A stretch of DNA of 64,000 nucleotides from Atherix ibis (lineage: Eukaryota; Arthropoda; Insecta; Diptera; Athericidae). The stretch covers positions 42,229,667-42,293,666 of the forward strand of contig OY282610.1 of NCBI GenBank assembly GCA_958298945.1, written 5' to 3'. The stretch's first letter is position 1, and every line of letters starts with the position of its first letter. The position numbers and the translations under genes are program-made. The notes beneath the pieces were generated by a model. It was given only the letters and a program-made list of their open reading frames with translations. It was not told where the DNA came from and did not search any database. Below, one piece after another: positions 30,162 to 41,602 of the stretch.

Positions 30162-30236
30162 TTTGGTTTTACTTTCTGTGAAAAAAACATGTGTTTTTTT
30201 GACTAAAAAACAGCGGATTTAAGCTTATATACCTGG

Positions 30237-30300
30237 TATATAGCAATTTTACCTGCTGACGTATTCACCGAGCGAGAAATTAGCCATATATAATCTACCC
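30237..30300 (-). pseudogene. DD41D mariner remnant, right part
   Basis: TAGCAATTTTACCTGCTGAC followed by GTATTCACCGAGCGAGAAAT is antisense to the conserved block around Gly-Gly-Tyr-Val-Asn-(Lys/Arg)-Gln-Asn-Cys. The same string appears in the 52110-52720 remnant. It is the continuation of the 28453-29161 remnant. Confidence 0.65.
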
Positions 30301-32600
30301 TTAAAGTGCAAAAAAAAAATTAAATAATTCATAACTTTAAAATTTTTTAAAAATATATCTTTTATAATCTTAAATAATATATTTTTTAGATAATTTTCCG
30401 ATGACAGGGCTATAGTTTCCAAACCATAAAATGATTGTATAGTAATAATAGTAATTCGGGATTTATTTGATCATATTATAATCACAAACTTTTTTTTTAC
30501 ACATTAATTAATAAAAACACAATTCATCAAACCGTACTTTAAATTGCACGTTAGACTAAATTTTATTTTATGAAGAAATTTTTTCGAAATTATTTAACAC
30601 AACGAAAAGCAAATCTTTATAACTTCTTTCATATTTGTTTATGTACACAAACTTATGTGTACGATTGAATTTTCTTGAAAAAATTTACTTTAATCTACAT
30701 TCAAGATACTATTTTTCCATATTATTATATCTTCTGTGATATATTTTAAAGAACAATAAATAAAAAAATTTATCTATTCATCTAGTAGTAATTTAGAACA
30801 ATACCAACTGACATACTTCTCAAAAATTAACAATTCCACCTTGTAACTAATGACAGATACTAAAAAAAAAATTAATATATTGCATAGATATTATATTCTC
30901 ATAACCTTTCCTAATTTAGCATAAAATTATACAGAAAAATTAAAAGTAAAAAAAAACTCATTAACTTTGTATATAATAAGCAATTTTTTATGCATATACA
31001 ATAGAAAGTTAACATTATTATATGTTTGACTATTTCACAAATACATTATTAAACAAGAATAATATCACAAAATATCACAAAATTTAAACTAACCATACTA
31101 TATACTCGTACACATAAATTGAATATGTTTATTTCAATATTTCATGGATAATCGATTTTGAATGGAATTGAAAAATAATTATAAATGGAATTTGAAATAT
31201 TTTAATTAAAATATTAGTTGGCATAAAATTATCTATAAAATATTTTATATATGGTATAATAAAATGGTTGTATTTATTAATATGGTAGCTATTAAGGGAT
31301 TTTTTTGAAATATATTTATTATTATTTACTTAGACAAGAACTTTGCCAGGAAACCATTTGGTTTTTTGAATTTTCAAATCAATTCTGATCGGCCGAATAT
31401 CGGCAAATTTGACGCAATCCATTGCTGCGTGCAGTAGATTTGATGCCTTAGACCTTTGGTGTAAAACTAATCAAGGGACTTCCCCTCCGGTACTAGTTTT
31501 GATCACAATGTAAATCTTATGCTCAGTTCAAAGCAAAATCAATTTTTTTTATGTTACGAGCATAGTTTTTAGTTGTTTTATGATGAAAAATTAGATAAAG
31601 TGTATTTCTTTTTTATACTATTGTAATTCCCAGAATATACTCGTAATTATGTGTATACTAAATGATTTTGCTCCACACCAAACTATACATATCTAATTAT
31701 ATCATCATGTAACTACTTAATTGTATAGAAAACATTTAAAAACAACAAATTATAATTTTCTTAAACTAAATATAAAATCAACTTTCTTAGTAAATACAGT
31801 TGTTTTTTTTTTAATTTTTGCCTTCCAAAGATTTTCTTTATCGCATTTGTTATGTTTTTAGTTTGAATAATTTCTTTTTATAATTTTCTCCATCTTTCTC
31901 ATAGTTTTATCGAAAATCATAATAAATCATAATCATTCCAACTAAAAACAAAATGATGCTAACATAATTTCTCCAAACACTTTCACATAATTTCACTTTA
32001 TCTACATAGTAACAGTAATAAAAATATACAAATCTCAATGATAATTATTGATCAATAAAAAAAAATTACAAAAAAAATATAATATTAGAAATTATTTTAT
32101 ATGGCAAATGTTAAAAAGTTTTATTTCTAATTGGAAGGAAATATTTTGGTATTTAAATATTAATATAATTCTACTTAGAATTATATTAACAAAAACAGAT
32201 TGCTTCAATTGTGGAGCTTCTTCGCTTTTTACAAGACTCTGTTGTGAGAGTGATTTCCTAAATCCTAATTTTACTTATATTTTTCTTATATATATTTAAA
32301 TATTTCTTAAATTATAGTCTTCAGTTATTGATCTGTTAAGGCATAACCGGTATAATCTTGGTAGTAATATTATGAAATCGGCAAGACTACAATCTGATGA
32401 AGCTATTACAACCTGTATCGTAGAGATATTTTTAAAGATTCTTATTTACAAGCAAAGAATCAGTTGTATCTTTTTCAGAATATATTTTAGATAAATTTTA
32501 TGGTTAGAATTTTTTTAGTTGATTATTTGTTTCAAATTGAAATTTAAACCGATTTTACTATAATACAATAATATCATCAGTAACTATGCGAATAGTACGT
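30301..32600. other. AT-rich intergenic region
   Basis: No genes recognised. A less AT-rich block at about 31340-31510 (contains CCGAATATCGGCAAATTTGA) stands out by composition but could not be assigned. An open frame at 32048-32299 is of low-complexity composition. Confidence 0.45.
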
Positions 32601-33275
32601 TAAAGTGTTCTGGTTTAATATTACGTGGTGTGGTAGAAAAGTAACCTCTACATACCTAGAGGTACAGTACATGGTTCAATCTTGTTCGGTAGCTATGCGA
32701 CGTTACGAAAAATGGTATGATGTGTCATCAAATCCGCAAGTTTGGCTTAAAATGGCGAATACTCCTTATCCAAGAGTAAGAATTTTTCGTTTGTATAAAA
32801 GTCATAAAACATTTTTGGAGGACTGAAAAGTAGTAAAAGGCGAATTTTGCTCAGGAAGACAGTCAATATCGAAAACTGATAAAAATGAGGAAATTTTTAT
32901 AAAATGGACTTCTTTTTATAAAAATGTCTTTAACAGGCCCAGAAAAAAAATCTTTCGCACTCCATCGGACATGGTAAATATGTGCATGCATCACAATGAC
33001 AATGCCTCCTGTTATACAGCTTTCCTGTGACTCCCCAGCCAAAGGGGTATAACTAAGTGGTTGAAGCTTATACCCATTTCAACCCTTGGTTATACCCCTG
33101 CCCATATAAGGGCTGTCGATAACTTCCAAAGTGGTATAACCAAGCAGTTGATTTTAGTTGGATTTTTCCAGCACTGCTACAAAGAGTGGAAACGTTGATA
33201 AATAAAAAATAAATAGAATTGTAGCAATAAAAAAGTCAATCTTATTACTTTTCAACCATACCTTTTTTTTCCGGA
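32601..33275 (+). pseudogene. Decayed DD34D mariner with internal deletion
   Basis: Terminal-like sequences GGTGTGGTAGAAAAGTAACC (about 32627) and the complement of GGTATGGTTGAAAAGTAATA (about 33268) face each other. Internal blocks include YKSHKTFLED, GRQSISKTDKNEE (HTH linker), HHNDNASCYTAF (D2 block) and QHCYKEWKRW (C-terminus). D1 and D3 are lost. A GGTATAAC-rich foldback interrupts the C-terminal half. Confidence 0.65.
33043..33145. repeat. GGTATAAC foldback cluster
   Basis: AGGGGTATAACTAAGTGGTT (33043 onward) is met by its near complement at 33078-33099 (TTCAACCCTTGGTTATACCC). A third degenerate copy, GTGGTATAACCAAGCAGTTG, follows near 33133. Such sequence is absent from the other mariners here. 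Confidence 0.7.
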
Positions 33276-33687
33276 ATGTTTACTGATTTTTTTTAAAAAG
33301 ATATAATGATACCTAGAAGTATCATTTAAATACTTATATTAATTGCAATAAATGTAAATATATTTGCACATTCACTTCTGCAAAATATTGTAGACCATTT
33401 GACCTTATAGCCTTGAAAAAAAAAATAATTACTTAGATTTTCTCATTTAAAAAATGTAATTTAACTGAAATAAAATTTTATAAAAAAAATATTGGAATTA
33501 TAAAAATTTTGAGCTGATCAAATGCGAAATTATAATTAAAAAAACCAATTTACATAAATGAACTTAGATGTTGAATTAATTTTATTACTTATGTGGATAA
33601 GTAAAAATATGTATTATTTTTTTTTTGAGAGCATAATTGTTTTCAGATTTTTAATTTTAATTAAATTACAAGTAATAATCGTTTTTA
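33276..33687. other. AT-rich spacer, no gene seen
   Basis: Low-complexity AT-rich DNA up to the TA target of the next mariner. Confidence 0.5.
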
Positions 33688-34953
33688 AAGGGTTTTCCAA
33701 TAAGAGTGATATGATTTCTAAGTGACGTATCGACCATTTGTAATATGTTATGATCTGTCTTTTTTTTTCATTATATTCAGTAATGTTTACAATTCTATAA
33801 CAAAGAGATATATGCAAGAATAACGTTTACAAATTATTCAATTTTATTATCAAAATAATCGTTCTCCAATTGCAACTTTTCGTGCGCTTTTGCCATTTTA
33901 TGGTCGTAAAAATCGTCCAACTGTGCTCGCTATTCGTCGAATTGTTAAAAATTTCGAGGGTACATTTTCTTTACATAATGTTCAAGTGCCAATAAGATAA
34001 AGAACCGCTCGAAGTAATGTAAATATTGCTGCCGTTCAAGGCAAGTGTTACTTAAGACCGCAATTTGTCGATTCCAAGACGTTCTCAAGAATTGGGACTG
34101 TCTCAAACCACAACCTGGCGGATTTCGAGAAAGGATTTAGGCTTGCATCCGTATAAAATTGTTATCAATTATGAACTTTGCTGATTTTGTCTTGGAACAA
34201 CTTGAAAACGATAACGATTTTTTTAAGAAAATCATCTTCTCCGATGAGGGTCACTTTCATCTGAGTGGTGCGGTAAATAAACGAAATTGTCGATTCTGGT
34301 GCGAAGAAACTCCACAAATTATTCATGATCACCCATTACATTCACCTAAATTGACAATTTTGCTCTGGTGGAATCATCGGTCCGTACTTCTTTCGAAATG
34401 AAGCTGGTAGCACCGTTACTGTCAATGGAGAGCGGTATAGATCGATTATAACAAAATTTTATGGCCGAAATTGGAAGAAGTTGATCTTGACAACATCTGG
34501 TTCCAACAAGACGGGGCTACGTGCCACACAGCACGTGCAACAACCGAATTATTGCGACAAAAGTTTGGAGATTCGATTATTTTAAGAAATTGTGACATTG
34601 AATGGCCTTCAAGAAGTTGTGATTTAACACCATTAGACTATTTCTTGTGGAGTTATTTGAAGTCATTGGTCTTTTGCAATTAACCAGACTCTCTTCAAGA
34701 CTTCAAGAAGTCAATATTGAACGTGCTATTCATGACATACGACTTGATTTAGTGGAAAAAGTGCTCGAAAATTGGGTTCATCGAATTCATTCCTGCAAAA
34801 GAAGTCGTGGAGACTATTTGAATGACGTTTTATTCAGAACTTAATTGTATCGATTGTACTTCACATTAAATAAAAAACATTTGAATTTCCTTAACAATTA
34901 GTGTGTTTTAAAAAAGAAAAAAGAAATCATATCACTCTTATTCGAAAACTCTT
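33688..34953 (+). mobile_element. DD41D (rosa-like) mariner, copy 1, full length
   Basis: 1266 bp. Left terminus AAGGGTTTTCCAATAAGAGT after TA. Right terminus is its near complement (ends CGAAAACTCTT), followed by CA, a mutated TA. Closely similar to the copy at 45860-47136. Confidence 0.9.
33820..34844 (+). pseudogene. DD41D transposase, broken
   Basis: Blocks: YQNNRSPIATFRALLPFYGR (N-terminal HTH), RPTVLAIRRIVKNFEGTF, a stop after VPIR, RTARSNVNIAAVQ, D1 in IIFSDEGHFHLSGAVNKRNC, RFWCEETPQIIHDHPLH, D2 in WFQQDGATCHTARATTELL, D3 in SCDLTPLDYFLWSYL, then NIERAIHDIRLDLVEKVLEN and SCKRSRGDYLNDVLFRT plus stop. There are 41 residues between D2 and D3, which defines the lineage. The start codon is unclear, and several frame changes occur (near 34050, 34360 and 34680). 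Confidence 0.9.
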
Positions 34954-37827
34954 CATAAGAGTTTTACTATATATATTTTCACTATAATAAAATTGTATAG
35001 TTTAATTAGTTTAAGTAATAACTAATCTTGAACTCATTAAAAATAATTTAAATAGAATATTTTTATTGATTGAAATTTTCAAAAAATTTATTTGTTCAAC
35101 CAAATAATTTTGAATTAATTACATAGTGGTGAGCAGAAGCAATTCCTTTGATCCTATTTACCAATTGTAATTAATTAATACGCTTCGAATTCTGAGTAAT
35201 CGAAAATTTTCATAGTTTATATAACAGTTCTGTTCCCAATTAGTTGAATTTGTTTTGTTGACTTTGTATAATGTCGACTATTATTTCAATCCTGGATCTG
35301 AGCACTGATCTGTAGGGTATTTTCTTTGACAATATATTGTATAATATGTCATGGATATGAACTTGTATATGTACGAATATTGGGAAGAATTTAATCAAAG
35401 GAGTAAAGTTGAATGGAATGCAATGTGAGGGGGATGGGTTTTGTGATAGAGTCTTCGATAATTGTTTTCAATAGTATACTCATAGGTGTTCAAACTGTTG
35501 TATTAAATCAACAGTTCGGTATATTTTCTAAGGGACCATTTGTCTCTTTTGATGTTAGTTCGTGCATACTATCGATGAGAATTTTCCAATACATTTGGGA
35601 TACTTGCACCGATTGGAATCGAAAGTTAGCATATGCATTAGAGTTATTATAATGCAATCGTACTTGAACGAGTAAATAGGCACTTTGTTTTGTATGTTTA
35701 GTTTAGTTAACAAACCGCCTACTACTGATACTATTGATATTCACCTTTTAGCCTAATGTCCTCTCTATAGACCAGTATCGTCGTCTTTTCGATATGGTTT
35801 CGTATAATTTGTACCTGATATGTTTATTATTAACTAATTGTAGAGCAATAATTTCTCAATTAGCAAAGTGCGATTGTGAACACAAAAGCTCGAAGCTATC
35901 CGAACAGGTTGAGTAATGTGGTAATGTAGCGAGAAACCAGTAGTCTGTCTCCACGGCGTTTGAGTTCAAATACCATCGAATAGCACCTTTCATCATTAAA
36001 CACATAAACAATGACAATACTCGTAATGAAGGTGAACTGCCTTGAGTTAACAGACTGACACTACCCCCCCCCCCCCCTCCACCTCAAGATCTTTTTAAGA
36101 ATACGCCAACGGCTACCGAAATACTTGTTCCCCCCGCCACTGTGGTGACAATTGGAACTGGTAGTCCAGTCTTGTTTCCCATCTGCATATGGTATATATA
36201 TGTTCGGTATATATGCAGCTGGACGTGGCTATTTTACTACAATAGTTACTATTTCAAAACAGTAGTTAATGCAATTATTCTACGTCTTCATATATAACTT
36301 GTACTATGAAAAGTACGAGTTCTTGTACTTTTCATAAAACCCAAAGTATTCCGTGTATGTTCGACTATTATTCGAGTGTTTTGTTGACTTTCCATACATT
36401 TGATCGGAACATTTTTGAATACAACAATGAAGAACAAAGTTCTTGAGCTGCGTGGGGTTCATTTTTTTTTTGGCCATAAATTAGGATGTGATGGCACATA
36501 ATTGTTCCGCTCATTGCCATTCGCAATTCATGCAGAACTTGATTTTCTTGGCGGTGGCCTTCCCTTCTTATTTTCCTTCCCTGCTCGGTGTCCCATCGCA
36601 ATTTATTATGTTTCTCCATGAAAATGGTTACACTATTTGGTTCATCTACTCGTAGTTGTCGTCGCACACATGAGTACAAATGAGTACCTACGAGTGTATA
36701 TGGAAAAATGATTTCGTTTATGGAGAAAGTCATTGCGGATTCATCATTGTTAATCCGGTTCGCAATTTTCATGACTTTGTTGTCTTTGATTTCCACTCAC
36801 TGACCATATATATAGGTGCATAGCATCATACAAGATTCGATGATGTTTATACCGGTCTCTGGTCTTTTGGTCCCTCTTAAAAACAATTGGCAATTTGCAT
36901 ATTTTGATCTCGTTTTTCGATTTCGGATCTTGGATCTTACAACTATACCCACAGTGCACAGTTGCATACAAATGACCATATCTGATATTTCCATAGTTCA
37001 ATAGTTCAATTTCGATTTTGCATAAACATTATAAACAAAGCACGAAAATCGTATCACCTCAGTTACTACATTGATTCTGTCCGTTAACGAAGCTGAGTTA
37101 TTATTGCTGTGTACATGATCATGTTTTCTTGTCCTAAATACAAAGAAGACAAAATCCTTTTCAACTGAAATTTTGTCTACTCTACCACCACAACCATCAT
37201 TAGAACAAATACCTGATGATATTTAAATTGGCTGCCTGGACAACTCAGCATCGAATCGTATTTGCGCTGCTCTTCAATTCAATATAATATTATTTTCAGT
37301 ATTCATAGATTCATGGAAATCAGGATACGCTGTTTGTATTCAATGCTTTTGCTTATAATACAAATTCAACAGAGTGTACAGTTTTCAAAAACATCACAAA
37401 TATTATTGGCAACTGAATTCATAAGGATATAGTTTCTTTGATTATTGTATAGTAAGTATTGTAACACTAAAACAAAACATGTGCCCCAAAATGCATAGAG
37501 ACAAAACCCCAACATAAAAGAATTTGACATTTCCAACTATATCCTGTAGGTGCGCATATTAAATTCAGTTTTATATTCTGGAACATAAGCAAGAACCTAT
37601 CCAATTAGTGAATTTGGTGTTCAAAAGCATTGGTCAAACGTAAATCTATGCATTCAGTTTATTGTTATAAGAAAATTTTATACAAATTCATCAGCAACGT
37701 CGTATCCTATCCATGAGCATATCTGATTCGATATTGAAACTATTTATGCAAAGAGAAATTTATCCACATTCAGTTATTGTATGTGCATGTATGTTATACG
37801 TATGTTGTTAGATTTTCTCGAAATACC
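34954..37827. other. Higher-complexity intergenic region, possible regulatory DNA
   Basis: Less homopolymeric than the rest of the window and free of recognisable transposon text. Open frames (35413-35652 plus; 36368-36796 and 36750-37001 minus) resemble no family I know and lack codon-like regularity. A run of 14 C lies at 36064-36077. A segment near 36469-36500 with GGCCATAAATTAGG and CACATAATTG has homeodomain-site-like motifs, but this is only suggestive. Confidence 0.35.
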
Positions 37828-38470
37828 GGATTATTCAATTTGCCCTTTGGAATGTAAAATTAAATAAATGACATTAAAAATTTCGATTTTGATAAATATT
37901 TTGTAATTTATTATATTGCTTAAACTTTACCATTATTGAAAAAATAAAATAATATTCAAATTCTTGGCATAACATTTCCTGCAAGACTTGATTCTTTTTA
38001 AGGTAATTTTTTACATTTTTTTTTATATATTTCGGGCTATAATTCGCCCATTACTTGATGGTTATTAATTTTTAAGTGTTTTAAAGTTTAAAGTTTTTGT
38101 AAAAATATAATTTTATAAAAAAAACGAAATTCAACGGATTCAAATTGCACGATGTTGGGACCAATTGACATTAAAAAAATCTCAAAATTAAAATGTATTA
38201 TAATAAATGAAAAATGTGTCATATTGTATGGCTTATATCGAAGTTTTACTAAAACTACATGAAATACAAATTATAATCGACTAGTTTTGGCTAAAAAAAA
38301 GTTTGTAATTGTTTGACCATCTCTTCTTCTTCATTCTTAAAAAAATTCGAGATAATGACACCATCAGATCAAAATGCACATTAGATAGTATTCCCAATAC
38401 AATGGCCACTTGAGGATTTTTAGAGCTTTATGTATAGCAATTTTGTTTATCTCTTAAAGAAAAATATTTC
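37828..38470 (-). pseudogene. Decayed DD41D mariner remnant
   Basis: Left end GATTATTCAATTTGCCCTTT resembles the start of the 28453 remnant. The interior (CTGCAAGACTTGATTC..., GCACGATGTTGGGACC..., CATCAGATCAAAATGCACAT) is antisense to C-terminal, D2-D3 and pre-D2 blocks of DD41D transposases and lines up segment by segment with 52110-52720. No open frame remains. Confidence 0.65.
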
Positions 38471-38539
38471 CTCAAAATTATCACATTTGTAGAATTGTTT
38501 AACAAATTTTTAACGTATAGTTAGCTTAAATAATATATA

Positions 38540-39829
38540 ACAGTTCGGCTGAAAAGTTTATAAGGTTGACATCTAGATGGCGCCTCTTGCAAAAATCTAC
38601 TTAATTATCACAAAGCACCGTCCTTCAAATGATTCCTGTCCTTCAAATGAATTTGACAGCAATCGCTCGATTGGTTCGTGAGATATAGCATTTTGAGTGG
38701 AGCAACTTTTGTTATTGAAAAAAAAATGGATAAAGACGAATTTCGTGTATTGATAAAGCATTGCTTTTTGATGAAAAAAAGTACAGTGGAAACCAAAGCA
38801 TGGTTTGACAAACGTTATCCGGACTCTGCTCCAGCTGTTTCAACTGTGGAATATTGGTTTCGTCAATTTCGAACTGGTCGTACGAGCACAGTTGACGCAG
38901 AACGCAGTGGACGCCCAAAAGAGGTGGTTACGGCAGAAAACATCAAAAAAATCAACAAAATAATTTTAAATGACCGTAAAGTGAAGTTGAGCGAGATAGC
39001 TGAGACTCTGAAGATATCGAAAGAGCGTGTTGGACATATCGTGCATGAATATTTGGGCATGCGAAAGCTGTGTGCAAAATGGGTGCCGCGTGAGCTCACT
39101 GTGGACCGAAAACAACAACGTGTTGATGATTCTGAGCAGTGTTTGGAGCTGTTAAAGCGCAATAAACCCGAATTTTTGCGTCGATATGTGACAATGGATG
39201 AAACATGGCTCCGTCACTACACTCCAGAGTCCAATCGGCAGTCGGCAGAGTGGAGAGCGAGCGACGAACCGAATCCAAAGCGCGGAAAGACGCAACAGTC
39301 GGCTGGCAAGGTGATGGCGTCTGTATTTTGGGATGCGCATGGTATAATATTCATTGACTATCTCCAGAAGGGACAGACGATCAACAGCGAATATTATATA
39401 GCGTTATTGGATCGTTTGAAGAAAGAAAATGTCTAAGAAACGGCCTCATTTGAAGAAGAAAAAAGTGTTGTTTCACCAAGACAATGCACCGCGTCACAAG
39501 TCGATGAAAACGATGGACAAACTCAATGAATTGGGCAACCAATTGCTTCCCCATCCACCGTATTCTCCAGATCTGGCCCCCAGCGACTTTTTCCTGTTTG
39601 CAGACTTCAAGAGAATGCTCGCTGGCAAGAAATTTAAGACCGATTGCCGAAACTGAGGCCTATTTTGAGGCAAAACCGAAAGAGTACTATAAAAATGGTA
39701 TCGAAAAGTTGGAAGATCGCTTTAATCGCTGTATCGCCCTCGAAGGCAACTATGTTGAATAATTAAAATGAATTTTGCAAAAAAAAATATTTTTGCTGTG
39801 TTATCTTATAAACTTTTCAGCCGAACTGT
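38540..39829 (+). mobile_element. Himar1-like (irritans type) mariner, full length
   Basis: 1290 bp. Termini ACAGTTCGGCTGAAAAGTTT and its exact complement at the right end, TA at 38538-38539 and 39830-39831. A single copy of this type is seen here, with well-matched ends, suggesting a fairly young insertion. Confidence 0.95.
38726..39762 (+). pseudogene. Himar1-like transposase, two frameshifts
   Basis: Starts MDKDEFRVLIKHCFLMKKST and ends RCIALEGNYVE plus stop, about 345 codons against 348 for Himar1 as remembered. Blocks: RSGRPKEVVTAENIKKINK, LSEIAETLKISKERVGHIVH (HTH), KLCAKWVPRELT, D1 in YVTMDETWLRHYTPESNRQS, AGKVMASVFWDAHGIIFIDY, D2 in LFHQDNAPRHKS, D3 in YSPDLAPSDFFLF. The catalytic triad is present. 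One frameshift near 39425 (after LDRLKK) and a second near 39640 (after KKFK) prevent a full product. An in-frame upstream ATG at 38678 exists, but the family start fits 38726. Confidence 0.95.
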
Positions 39830-39831
39830 TA

Positions 39832-41562
39832 TAACTAATAATTGTTAAGCAACAGAGCAGCTGTACTTTTCGAACTATAAAATTATTGAATTTTTAAATA
39901 TTTTTTTTCCGATCACCAAAAAAATAAACAAACAAAATCACCTGCATTTATTGAAAATTTTGAATTGGGAAATTATCAACAAAAAAAAACTAACAAACAA
40001 CTCATAAATGATCCTAATTTTAATATAGAAAAAAATTGAAATATTGATTTTATCATAGAGTATACCATCGATCTTGGGGGATTGATACAAACATACATAC
40101 TCACTTACATACTAGGTACGAGTGTATATCGATCAATAGTTGAATGGCTTTGATTGTGGAGCACAACGCGCTTCAGTTATTGTGGCAGGTAAATATTAAG
40201 TACATCTAGTGTGAAGGTACACGCTCCAGATCCGTGGAGTCTCATCATACAATAGAGTATGTGCTTGGATGTATATGCAATCGACAACAAGTTTAAAATG
40301 GAGGGGAAAACGAAAGTGGGTAGGGGATCAATGGAAAAAGACTCCAGAAGGTATGTGGCAAGTGCGGCGCACTTTTACCTTCAGTCGAAAGCCAGAAGAG
40401 ATTAAGTCGTGTTGATCCGAAGCTTAAGCTAGCAAGAAACTTAAGAAATTTCAACAGAAAAAATAAGTGCTCACAAGTATACCATCGTTTTTGTTAGAGT
40501 TTTAAAGAAATCTTTTCAGTGCCGAAGATATTTGTGCTGGATTTGTGGTCAGTTGTCTAGCGTATAAGATAGATAGCTCAGCTACAGCTTATATTAATAA
40601 AATTACTGGTAAACTATTTATAGACCTTACTACTGGCCATTTGGTTAGAGTTTATCGCGATATCATTACCTAAAGTAATCATATCATCTCGTTTAAAATA
40701 AAAATTCGTACTGTACAACGGATTGCAGAATTTCAAAATTTTCTATCATTGCTATCGTATAATTTTATTTATAGATTAAATTTTTGTTAAAGTCACTGTG
40801 ACATTTATTCTCGTTAAATAGTTCAGAATCCCATTGCATTACGACAGATTTCCTTTATAATTATTTTCAAATCGATCAAGGTGATTGGCAATTGCTTTTA
40901 CGATCGACTATAAGCCAGACACACCTTAATAAGTTCGATAAACTAATAAGTAATATTGGTGGTATTATAATAAAGCTTATTGGATTTTAGATTCTCATTC
41001 GTGATTGTTAATCGTAGCCATTTTCTTCCTGAAGTTTAATTGAATTTTTTTTCCTTTTGAACAATACAAATTAAATACGACTACAATTAATTATAATAAT
41101 AATAAAATAATTATAGATAAAATAATAATAGATAAAAGTAAAATAGAATATAACGCTGTGATTTTGTTCTTTTTTTTTTTTACCTGTAACTATAGAACAA
41201 GTGCCCTATTAAAATTGGCCAAAATTGCCTCATTCAATCAAGGAATCAACAGTGGCATTTTTGTATTAACATTGGCATTTTATTTTAATGAATAAAAGGA
41301 GTTCGTTGTCCGTTCATTGTTCATCATAACTACTCCATGGTTAACCGGTCGTTACTTTGATAAACTTTTCATCCGGAAAGTAAAGTGTTTCTTGTTGAGA
41401 CGGTTTTAATAAATTTTGGTGCTGAAAGTTTGTAATTTTTCACATCGATTAGAATAACTATACGAAGTGTTTAAATAATAAAAGTCGAATATTATAAAAA
41501 AACCAATTTCAAAAAGGATATTCAATTACCATTATTGGTGCTTAAATATCGATTAAATCAAA
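39832..41562. other. Intergenic, possible promoter region of a downstream gene
   Basis: More complex than average from about 40060. A TCAGTC string that fits the insect initiator is at 40381-40386, with no convincing TATA box. A pyrimidine-rich tract ending ACTATAG at 41195 could be a splice acceptor. AATAAAAGG (41291) with TCATTG (41314) is a weaker TATA/initiator pair. None is proven. Confidence 0.3.
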
Positions 41563-41602
41563 ATGTTCACATACTCAACGATTCTGTTACTATTAATAGC
41601 TG
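41563..41602 (+). CDS. Candidate first coding exon of a secreted protein
   Basis: ATG in a strong fly start context (ATCAAAATG) opens MFTYSTILLLLIAG, a typical signal-peptide start. It runs directly into a consensus splice donor (CTG|GTAAGT, donor at 41603) after 13 codons plus one base. Insect secreted and cuticle-type genes often have a short first exon like this. No second exon was recognised in the next kilobases, so the product is unknown. It could equally be chance in AT-rich DNA. Reading through the donor gives an unlikely asparagine/isoleucine-rich tail. Confidence 0.35.

Larger units (their letters stand above)
29162..30236 (+). mobile_element. Mos1-like mariner, copy 2, inserted into a DD41D remnant
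   Basis: 1075 bp, termini (C)AAGGTGTATAAGCTTAAAT and its complement, TA at 29160-29161 and 30237-30238. Shorter than copy 1 because of internal deletions. Removing it restores continuity of the surrounding antisense DD41D sequence. Confidence 0.92.

Noticed and set aside
36368..37001. Two overlapping minus-strand frames (142 and 83 codons) as a host gene
   Set aside because: No recognisable domain, no supportable splice signals or codon regularity. Kept only as a finding about the region.
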